A DNA stretch of 9,602 bases. Source: Holtiella sp036655075 (GTDB taxonomy: Bacteria > Bacillota > Clostridia > Lachnospirales > Cellulosilyticaceae). The first letter of the stretch is position 1. Each line of letters begins with the position of its first letter. Shown piece by piece: positions 1-5,365 of this stretch. The notes beneath the pieces were generated by a model, which was given only the letters and a program-made list of their open reading frames with translations, was not told where the DNA came from and did not search any database. Both the position numbers and the translations under genes were made by a program. The stretch covers positions 1 through 9,602 of the forward strand of contig NZ_JAVVQU010000069.1 in assembly GCF_036655075.1 (NCBI RefSeq). The letters run 5' to 3'.

Positions 1-322
1 TTAAATAAGTATAATCTGCATATCCATTATCATTTGTCCCTATAAATAAAACTTGATAATCCTCAAAATTTATTCCTGGCCAAATACGTTCAGATTGACT
101 CCACGTATTTTCAATTTTCTCCCCGATCCTTACAACTAATTTCTCAACTGTAACGTCTTCCCATTTATCATACTTTGTTTCTATGTTTTTTAATGTTAAA
201 TCCGTCTTGATATCTGTTGGTTCCATCAGTACTTTATAAGCTATAGCACCAGCCATACCTACTGCCATTAAGGTCACTCCACATATTATGCCTATTTTTT
301 TCAATAATTTAATCTTATTCAT
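1..322 (-). CDS. Membrane-anchored or secreted protein of unknown function (C-terminus cut by window edge)
   Basis: An open frame of 107 codons reads from ATG at 322 leftward to the window edge with no stop, so the gene is partial. The N-terminus has lysines (K3, K5, K8, K9) followed by a hydrophobic stretch at about residues 10-28, ending in an AGAIAY segment. This looks like a signal peptide or an uncleaved N-terminal anchor, leaving the rest outside the membrane. The visible outside part is rich in charged and aromatic residues (for example WEDVTVEKLVVRIGEK and IWPGINFEDYQVLFIG). I do not recognise a family. The ATG lies inside the end of the upstream lipoprotein gene: ATGAATAA contains that gene's TAA, an 8-base overlap. 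No separate Shine-Dalgarno is visible, so translation is probably coupled and the two products may act together at the cell surface. Confidence 0.7.
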   Translation of the reverse strand, partial: MNKIKLLKKIGIICGVTLMAVGMAGAIAYKVLMEPTDIKTDLTLKNIETKYDKWEDVTVEKLVVRIGEKIENTWSQSERIWPGINFEDYQVLFIGTNDNGYADYTYL

Positions 323-665
323 ACATTTCACATTCACTGTTTATAATTTCATCAGTTTTCGTATTGAACTTAATAGAATAGTTAAATACCTTTCCACTAG
401 AGGGCTCATCTTTCTTTACTGCCCTTAAAAATACCACATCAGGTACTTCTCCTTCTTTTATATCAATAAAGTTATCCTCATCAACTCCCCCACCTAACTC
501 ATAGGTATAAGCCCCTTTGTCTATTTTAACTTCATACTTCTTTTCAATCATATCATTTGCCCTATTGATTAAATCTTTCTCTGCCTTTGTATCCTTATTT
601 GAACATCCTATCACCATAGTTGTTAGCATAATAATTCCACATATCAATAAAATTACTTTTTTCAT
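315..665 (-). CDS. Small lipoprotein of unknown function
   Basis: This encodes a 116-residue protein with a clear type II signal peptide: MKK, a hydrophobic core, then lipobox V-I-G-C with the lipidated cysteine at residue 21. The mature domain of about 95 residues is charged and soluble, contains a short GGG turn near residue 60, and shows no domain I know. I place the start at ATG 665 rather than TTG 671. The AGGAGG at 675-680 is 9 bases from the ATG but only 3 from the TTG. It is the first gene of a pair with the overlapping downstream membrane-anchored gene. The 10-bp inverted repeat about 80-115 bases upstream is the only regulatory-looking element near its start. The protein is predicted to be anchored on the outer face of the cytoplasmic membrane. 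Function unknown. Confidence 0.8.
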   Translation of the reverse strand: MKKVILLICGIIMLTTMVIGCSNKDTKAEKDLINRANDMIEKKYEVKIDKGAYTYELGGGVDEDNFIDIKEGEVPDVVFLRAVKKDEPSSGKVFNYSIKFNTKTDEIINSECEMYE

Positions 666-747
666 ATTCAATATCCTCCTACATTTTTCTTTGCTCAGTT
701 AGCCTGCTCTATTATGTTATCATAAAATACTTTTCTCTAATATTTAT

Positions 748-782
748 CTATCTTTCATTCATCTTACACTTTTGAAAGATAG
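748..782. repeat. 10-bp perfect inverted repeat upstream of the lipoprotein gene
   Basis: CTATCTTTCA at 748-757 is repeated inverted as TGAAAGATAG at 773-782, with a 15-base spacer. Neither side is followed by a T-run, so it does not look like a terminator. It sits 83-117 bases upstream of the lipoprotein start and could be an operator for that pair. Apart from it, 681-892 shows no gene. A weak -10-like TATGAT or CATAAT lies in the minus-strand region just upstream of the lipoprotein, without a convincing -35. Confidence 0.4.
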
Positions 783-892
783 TCATACTAGGCAAGACTT
801 GAACTTTTTTCCTTACAAAATCTTTTACAACCTTTTCATCTTATCCTCTCTTACTAAAGTTAAAATTACCATTTGACATTTATATGCCCCCC

Positions 893-956
893 TAATATAA
901 AAGGAGCTATCGCTAGCTGATTTTACTCAGCTAATGCGATAGCTCCTTTTATATTA
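893..956 (-). terminator. Long intrinsic terminator of the trxB-trxA-arylsulfotransferase operon
   Basis: A 21-bp perfect outer stem (893-913 with 936-956) is extended by 7 more pairs (914-920 with 927-933), with a 2-base bulge and a 6-base TTTTAC loop. In the minus direction it reads A-tract, G+C-containing stem, then CCTTTTATATTA. The outer arm includes the sulfotransferase stop codon (954-956). It is almost symmetric, so it could also stop transcription from the other side. Confidence 0.8.
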
Positions 957-2828
957 AATCGTTACTACAACACCTGTTTGATATTTTTTATCATCAATTG
1001 TAACAGTAACATTAAATGTTCCTTTAAGACCTTCTTTGTTAACGTTGAATTTAACTACTCTATCATCTGATTCTTGGAATGTACCTGCACACATTGCTAA
1101 GAAAGTATGTTTTGTAGTTGGTACAAAGTATCTATGTACTGTATCATCTACTACACTTTCAAGTTGAAGCATTACAAGTTGTCCTCTTTCAAATTTAGCA
1201 TTCATAATGATACGATCTTCTTCATTAATGAATTTAGCGTCATTTGTTCCTGGCATAAGAAGCCCTGTATCTTCTGCTGGTACTTCTGTTAAGAATTCTT
1301 CTGTTACAGCAAGCTTTCCAAGTAATTGTCCTTTACCCATTACAAGGTTTTCACCTTCATGGTAGAATTTTAATTTTTCAGCTCTGTAATAGTTAGCTGT
1401 TGTATGCATTTCATATTTAACTACATCATCTTCTACTTCAACTGTAACTGTTTGAAGTTTTGTCTTTGGATCAGTAGTATCTAAGAATGCTGGTAATACT
1501 TCTGTTGGTTTTGCATCATAGTATCCAATTCCACCTGAGTGTACTAAGTAATGACCATCTCTATAATATTCTACGTTACAGATATATGGTGAGAAGAATT
1601 GCGCGCCTCTTTCTTTACCAAATTGCCAGATTTGCTCAATTGTCATATCTTCTGTATTAATTCTATATCTTACACCACGTGAATAGCTATCTTTTGATAA
1701 AAGATATTTAGCTGGATCTTTTGATCCCCAATGCCCATTATCAAACATCATAACATCACCATCTGGTAATACAACACATGCATGTTGTTCATATTGCCAA
1801 TTAAATTCCTTACCTTCTACTGGTTTGAAGAAGTATTTATCTACCATCTCTTGTGGCCAACCTTCTGGGTCTCCAATAATCCAGTTTAAATCACCTGTTT
1901 CATAATCTAAATTGATTACGCTATCTTGATGTCTACCTGATAATGTAAGGGAATTTGTTTTTTTATCATACCATACAGCATTATTGTGGAACCAGTCATG
2001 CTCTGACCAGCTACCTGATTTTGCTACATTTTGTGGAAGCACTTTTTTGTAATCCCAAGTTTTAAGAATTTCCCCTGTATTACGATCTATTAATACACAC
2101 ATATCTTCTGCTGTAGCAGCACCTGGTTCTTGTGTAAGGCTAAGAAGGTTTCCATCTTCCATTTCAAATTGATCATGGTGGTAACCACCTGGAATACGAT
2201 ATTCTTTGTAGATTTTACCACAAAGAGTCATTTCACAAATCCCAACCATATAATATGGTTGTGCAATAAAACGGTTTGATCCGATTAGAACATTCCCATT
2301 TTTAAGACGTTTCATATCGAAGATAAAAGGTTCTGTTAAGTACCAACGGCAATCTCCATTGTAGTCATATCCAGCTGCATAGTCCGCTCCAGCTGGTGTT
2401 GTGAACATGATATTATCTTTCATGTATTCACTTGTTGTATTAATGTATGTACATCTACCAATATTATCTTGAACAGGAGCGGTTTGAATCTTTACTTCTG
2501 ATTCAACACCATTTGAAAGTTTAATCACTACTGTATTTTCATACGCACCATATAAACCATAAACTGGTAGTTTATGTTCTACCGCTTTTGAAAAAGTATG
2601 TGTAATATCTCCTGCTTCTTCTTTCCCCTTGATTGTAAGTGTTACTTCTACTTCTTCATCTGTATTGAACATGATTACTGCTGTGAGTGGACATACAATA
2701 TAAGGATTTAACTTTACATATGGATTTTCTGATGTATAGTTTCCGTTTTGGAAAGCCTCAAGCATTGATTCTTCTGATCTATGTTGTAATGTAATAAGGT
2801 GCTCTACTGTTTTTAATTGTACTGACAT
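954..2828 (-). CDS. assT: Arylsulfate sulfotransferase (PAPS-independent), cytoplasmic form
   Basis: This is a 624-residue protein of the arylsulfotransferase family, which moves a sulfuryl group from a phenolic sulfate ester to another phenol through a sulfated histidine, without PAPS. Key residues known from E. coli AssT can be placed: the HHD pair at 217-219, DWFHNN with the likely sulfated histidine H281, GRHQ with R299, and EQHA with H349. The H281-R299 spacing of 18 matches H356-R374 of E. coli. Residues 1-120 form a beta-rich N-terminal domain; the catalytic beta-propeller follows. There is no signal peptide (it begins MSVQLKTVEH), unlike the periplasmic proteobacterial enzymes. AGGAGG at 2836-2841, 7 bases from the ATG, fixes the start. 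It is the last gene of the operon, 48 bases after the thioredoxin gene. Family assignment is strong. The natural donor and acceptor are unknown, and I infer a cytoplasmic location. Confidence 0.92.
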   Translation of the reverse strand: MSVQLKTVEHLITLQHRSEESMLEAFQNGNYTSENPYVKLNPYIVCPLTAVIMFNTDEEVEVTLTIKGKEEAGDITHTFSKAVEHKLPVYGLYGAYENTVVIKLSNGVESEVKIQTAPVQDNIGRCTYINTTSEYMKDNIMFTTPAGADYAAGYDYNGDCRWYLTEPFIFDMKRLKNGNVLIGSNRFIAQPYYMVGICEMTLCGKIYKEYRIPGGYHHDQFEMEDGNLLSLTQEPGAATAEDMCVLIDRNTGEILKTWDYKKVLPQNVAKSGSWSEHDWFHNNAVWYDKKTNSLTLSGRHQDSVINLDYETGDLNWIIGDPEGWPQEMVDKYFFKPVEGKEFNWQYEQHACVVLPDGDVMMFDNGHWGSKDPAKYLLSKDSYSRGVRYRINTEDMTIEQIWQFGKERGAQFFSPYICNVEYYRDGHYLVHSGGIGYYDAKPTEVLPAFLDTTDPKTKLQTVTVEVEDDVVKYEMHTTANYYRAEKLKFYHEGENLVMGKGQLLGKLAVTEEFLTEVPAEDTGLLMPGTNDAKFINEEDRIIMNAKFERGQLVMLQLESVVDDTVHRYFVPTTKHTFLAMCAGTFQESDDRVVKFNVNKEGLKGTFNVTVTIDDKKYQTGVVVTI

Positions 2829-2876
2829 ATTCTTTCCTCCTATTGTAGTTTAATAGATTTTAAATTTATAATTTGA

Positions 2877-3182
2877 TTACGCTTCTAATAATTTTTTTAA
2901 AGCTGGTTTTTGTTGTAATCCTTTTAAGCGTTGTACTTCTTCACCATTTTCTAATAAGAGAATAGTTGGGTATGATGCCACATCATATTTTTCTACTATT
3001 TCTTTGTTTTGATCAAAGTCTATTTTTAAGATTGCTGATTCTGGAAGATCTTTTTCTAAGTCTGCTAATACAAATCCTAACATTTTACAAGGACCACATG
3101 TTTTTGAATAAACATCAACTAATACTTTACCTTCTTTCGCTAACTCATTGAACTCTTCAAAACTTGTAATTTCTTTAATCAT
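2877..3182 (-). CDS. trxA: Thioredoxin (TCGPC active site)
   Basis: A 101-residue single-domain thioredoxin of about normal family length. The active site is C29-G-P-C32, and the conserved cis-proline is P72 in the SYPT segment. The usual Trp before the first cysteine is Thr here (K-T-C-G-P-C), a departure from housekeeping thioredoxins that can shift redox potential or partner choice. It has no signal peptide, so it acts in the cytoplasm as a dithiol reductant. AAAGGAG lies 8 bases upstream of the ATG. It sits between the reductase-like gene (47-base gap) and the sulfotransferase gene (48-base gap), all one strand, with no terminator between. This suggests a dedicated reductase-thioredoxin-sulfotransferase unit. 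Whether its target is the sulfotransferase itself is inference. Confidence 0.93.
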   Translation of the reverse strand: MIKEITSFEEFNELAKEGKVLVDVYSKTCGPCKMLGFVLADLEKDLPESAILKIDFDQNKEIVEKYDVASYPTILLLENGEEVQRLKGLQQKPALKKLLEA

Positions 3183-3229
3183 TATCTTTGCTCCTTTAAA
3201 AGTAATATTTTATTATTATTCGCTATGAA

Positions 3230-4147
3230 CTATATTGTTTTAATGTATTTAGATGCTACTTGAGCAGCTACTGCTCCATCTGAACAAGCTGTTACTACTT
3301 GTCTTAATTCTTTTGTTACTACATCTCCAGCACCATATACACCTGATACTTTTGTTTCCATACGATTGTTTACTTCCACATAACCATACTTATCAAGGAC
3401 ACCTAATGACTTGAAAGCCTCTGTTGAAGGTTTAAGCCCAATATATTCGAATGCTCCATCGCAAAGCAGTTCTTGCTCTTCATCTGTTTGTGTAGATTTA
3501 ATACGTACACCTTTAAGCTTTTCTTCACCAGTAAATCCTTCTACATTATGATATTCGTAAATAGTTACATTTGCTTGTTCTCTTAACTCATCACAAGATA
3601 CTGGATCAGCTGTTAAATCAAATAAAGTTACTACTTTAACTGATTTTGCTAAACTTGCTAAATAAATAGCTTCTTCAACAGCTGAGTTTCCTCCACCAAT
3701 AACAACAACATCTTTATCTCTATAGTATGCTCCATCACAGATTGCACACCAACTAATATTTTCTCCCGCAAAGCGATCTTCATTTTCTACACCTAGTCTT
3801 CTTGGTACTGTTCCTGTTGCAAGAATAACTGTTTTAGCTTCAAAGATTTTGTCTTCTTCTTCACAAGTAATAATCTTTATATTGCCTTCTTCTTTAATTT
3901 CTTTTACTGTTCCGTAATCAAACGCAACATTTAACTCTTGGGTATGTTCAAACATTTTATAAGCAAGTTCTGCTCCATTAATTGTTCCTACACCTGTGTA
4001 GTTTTGTATTTCATGTGTATTAATAATTTGCCCACCTGGTGCAAGCTTCTCTAATAAAAGTACGTTCATATTTGCTCTTGCTGCATAGATTGCTGCTGTC
4101 ATACCTGCTGGTCCTGCACCTATAATAATTACGTCATATAATGCCAC
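3230..4147 (-). CDS. trxB: Thioredoxin reductase-like FAD/dithiol oxidoreductase, atypical pyridine-nucleotide site
   Basis: This is a 305-residue low-molecular-weight thioredoxin reductase fold. It has the FAD GxGxxG motif GAGPAG at 10-15, the ATG segment at 110-112, the redox pair C134-A-I-C137, the second Rossmann motif GGGNSA at 151-156, and the C-terminal FAD motif GAGD before the active helix. At about 174-181, where NADPH-using enzymes carry HRRxxxR, the sequence reads TLFDLTAD. No arginines are placed to hold the 2'-phosphate. Ferredoxin-dependent clostridial flavin thioredoxin reductases are also said to lack this motif, so the electron donor may not be NADPH. The start is GTG at 4147, supported by AAGGAG 8 bases upstream; the next in-frame ATG would remove the FAD motif. 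It is the first gene of the operon and probably reduces the adjacent thioredoxin. Confidence 0.9.
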   Translation of the reverse strand: MALYDVIIIGAGPAGMTAAIYAARANMNVLLLEKLAPGGQIINTHEIQNYTGVGTINGAELAYKMFEHTQELNVAFDYGTVKEIKEEGNIKIITCEEEDKIFEAKTVILATGTVPRRLGVENEDRFAGENISWCAICDGAYYRDKDVVVIGGGNSAVEEAIYLASLAKSVKVVTLFDLTADPVSCDELREQANVTIYEYHNVEGFTGEEKLKGVRIKSTQTDEEQELLCDGAFEYIGLKPSTEAFKSLGVLDKYGYVEVNNRMETKVSGVYGAGDVVTKELRQVVTACSDGAVAAQVASKYIKTI

Positions 4148-4189
4148 GGTAATTGCTCCTTCCCCATTTTGCTATTAATTAGATAAATT

Positions 4190-4208
4190 TTTAACAAATT
4201 GAGTTAAA
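4190..4208. repeat. Small inverted repeat in the trxB leader
   Basis: TTTAAC (4190-4195) and GTTAAA (4203-4208) are separated by 7 bases within the roughly 75-base untranslated leader of the trxB operon. The arms resemble operator half-sites but the spacing is 7 rather than 4. It may be a weak second site or chance in AT-rich DNA. Confidence 0.2.
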
Positions 4209-4222
4209 TTTTTCGTTATCTC

Positions 4223-4238
4223 TATATTTAGTATAACA
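4223..4238 (-). promoter_or_regulatory. Promoter of the trxB-trxA-arylsulfotransferase operon (extended -10)
   Basis: On the minus strand an extended -10, TGTTATACT, occupies 4238-4230, giving a predicted transcription start near 4223 and a leader of about 75 bases. The -35 position reads TTTTTA, which does not resemble TTGACA, as expected for an activator-dependent promoter. The same TGTTATACT with the same upstream spacing occurs before the permease gene. Confidence 0.65.
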
Positions 4239-4243
4239 TCCCC

Positions 4244-4261
4244 TTATTTTTATAAAAATAA
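4244..4261. repeat. 18-bp perfect AT-only palindrome over the -35 region
   Basis: TTATTTTTATAAAAATAA is its own reverse complement. It lies between the operator and the -10 of the trxB promoter, sharing its last 4 bases with the operator. It could be a second protein site or a flexible AT element. In DNA this AT-rich it may also be chance, and the permease promoter has no equivalent. Confidence 0.3.
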
Positions 4262-4271
4262 CCCATGTTAG
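4258..4271 (-). promoter_or_regulatory. Predicted Crp/Fnr-family operator of the trxB operon
   Basis: Plus-strand ATAACCCATGTTAG is an imperfect ATAAC-N4-GTTAT dyad, with the 5-4-5 layout of FNR and CprK boxes. It matches the perfect palindrome before the permease at 11 of 14 positions. Its centre is 41.5 bases upstream of the predicted start near 4223, and 22 bases separate it from the extended -10, which is class II activator geometry. Confidence 0.6.
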
Positions 4272-4373
4272 TTTTTATAGATTTTAATTCCTAACTATTT
4301 TTCATCTCACTTATTTATGTAATGTAAACAGGAGATAAATTACCTATAATATATATCTATTTATTTTTGTATA

Positions 4374-4408
4374 TGTTATAATTGGATTGTTAAATTATAG
4401 ACTATAAT
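4374..4408 (+). promoter_or_regulatory. Candidate promoter(s) and operator-like dyad for the Crp/Fnr-type regulator gene
   Basis: Two possible -10 elements precede the regulator: an extended TGTTATAAT at 4374-4382 and TATAAT at 4403-4408. The second has TTGGAT 15 bases upstream, a short spacing. The second -10 forms half of a 15-bp perfect dyad, ATTATAG-A-CTATAAT (4394-4408), placed to allow repression. AGGAGG at 4435-4440 lies 8 bases before the ATG. The divergent intergenic region 4148-4448 holds no gene and is taken up by these elements and the trxB promoter. Confidence 0.4.
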
Positions 4409-4448
4409 CTTTATATCATATTATATATTTTATTAGGAGGAATACATC

Positions 4449-5120
4449 ATGACATCCATTGAGACAGCCTACTTTGATGAATTCTGTAAAGCCGGTAAAT
4501 TTCGTATTGCAAAAAAAGGCGAATGTCTTTATAACCTCGATCTCATTAATGATTATGTTTATTGCTTAGAGGATGGTTTGTGTGCTTTACTTAGTATTAC
4601 TAAAGCTGGTGAAGAAAAAATTTATCATTATTTTGCAGGAGGAAGTATTATTAACTTTACCCCTGCTTATTTAACACTTCCTCCTAATGCTAATAACAAT
4701 AATGCTTTTTATATGTACGCAAAAACAGATTGTAAAATATATGAGATTTCCTATTCAACATTCTATAAGCTTTTGAGTGATAATCCAGATCTTAATCGTT
4801 ATATTATGTCCTTATTTGCAAATTACTTCACTGATGTTCTCGGACATTTTCACTTCATGCAGGAATCTAGTACACCTAGTAGACTTTGTAAAACACTTTT
4901 AGATTTTAGTCGCTGTTCATCTGGTCGTTGTATTGTGGATAAGCACTTTAATTATGTAGAGTTAGCAAAGTATTTGGGTGTACATACTGTAACAGTTTCT
5001 CGAATCATGCGTTCTCTTAAGCAAGAGGGCGCTATTGAAAAAGATGGGCATAGTATTATTATTAAAGACCGTAGTATTTTAGAAGAATACATACAAGAAA
5101 ATAAATCTTTAACTTATTAA
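4449..5120 (+). CDS. Crp/Fnr-superfamily transcriptional activator, CprK-like
   Basis: A 223-residue regulator with an N-terminal cupin-like sensor domain (about 1-110), a dimerisation helix (about 115-138) and a C-terminal winged helix (about 142-215). The recognition helix is in GVHTVTVSRIM, 177-187. S184-R185 match the Ser-Arg pair of FNR. V181 occupies the position of FNR Glu209, which reads the G of TTGAT. From memory CprK also has Val here and reads TTAAT; the local ATAAC half-site likewise has A in that place. The cAMP-binding Gly-Glu...Arg-Ser motif of CRP is absent, and the cysteines (13, 24, 40, 46, 95, 147, 156, 161) do not form the FNR iron-sulfur pattern. The effector is therefore probably another small molecule. 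Given the neighbours, an aryl sulfate or phenol is plausible but inferred. It is monocistronic, between its two likely targets, with its own terminator. Confidence 0.88.
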   Translation: MTSIETAYFDEFCKAGKFRIAKKGECLYNLDLINDYVYCLEDGLCALLSITKAGEEKIYHYFAGGSIINFTPAYLTLPPNANNNNAFYMYAKTDCKIYEISYSTFYKLLSDNPDLNRYIMSLFANYFTDVLGHFHFMQESSTPSRLCKTLLDFSRCSSGRCIVDKHFNYVELAKYLGVHTVTVSRIMRSLKQEGAIEKDGHSIIIKDRSILEEYIQENKSLTY

Positions 5121-5125
5121 TTCTC

Positions 5126-5170
5126 AATTAAAGGTAACTCTGAAAACAAAAGAGTTACCTTTAATTTTTT
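5126..5170 (+). terminator. Intrinsic terminator of the regulator gene
   Basis: A 16-bp perfect stem (5126-5141 with 5151-5166) containing GGTAACTC/GAGTTACC, with loop GAAAACAAA, runs into a T-tract ending at 5170. It begins 6 bases after the stop codon and separates the regulator from the permease gene. Confidence 0.9.
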
Positions 5171-5261
5171 GTCATTTTATATATATTTTTTTTCATTTTT
5201 AGGGCACTTTAACATATAAAATCTCTAATTTATTAACCTATTTTAATATTTTTTATATAAC

Positions 5262-5275
5262 ATAACCTAGGTTAT
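5262..5275 (+). promoter_or_regulatory. Predicted Crp/Fnr-family operator of the permease gene
   Basis: ATAACCTAGGTTAT is a perfect 14-bp palindrome with 5-base arms around 4 central bases, the layout of FNR boxes. Its centre is 41.5 bases before the predicted start near 5310. A partial direct copy, TAACCTA, occurs 29 bases upstream at 5234-5240 and could be a weak second site. Confidence 0.65.
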
Positions 5276-5294
5276 TTTTTTAACATTTTTAGTG

Positions 5295-5310
5295 TGTTAT
5301 ACTTTTAACA
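5295..5310 (+). promoter_or_regulatory. Promoter of the permease gene (extended -10)
   Basis: The extended -10, TGTTATACT, spans 5295-5303, predicting a start near 5310 and a leader of about 56 bases. The -35 position is a run of T with no TTGACA likeness. There are 22 bases between operator and hexamer, the same as at the trxB promoter. Confidence 0.65.
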
Positions 5311-5365
5311 TTCTTTTATGACGTAATATTATAAAATATATTTAATATCAAGAGGAGATGACGTT

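Noticed and set aside
666..671. TTG start giving a 118-residue lipoprotein
   Set aside because: The AGGAGG is only 3 bases from the TTG but 9 from the ATG at 665, which also directly precedes the KK of the signal peptide.
517..702. Plus-strand 61-codon frame
   Set aside because: It lies opposite the lipoprotein gene, is made mostly of hydrophobic residues from the antisense of the signal peptide, and has no ribosome binding site.
1107..1292. Plus-strand 61-codon frame rich in Cys, Phe and Tyr
   Set aside because: It is antisense to the arylsulfotransferase, with composition typical of a shadow frame and no start signals.
2966..3151. Plus-strand 61-codon frame
   Set aside because: It is antisense to the thioredoxin gene, and the thioredoxin reading has clear motifs and a ribosome binding site.
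4148..4448. Riboswitch or CRISPR repeats in the divergent intergenic region
   Set aside because: There is no conserved aptamer-like core and there are no regularly spaced repeats. The structure seen is explained by promoter dyads in AT-rich DNA.
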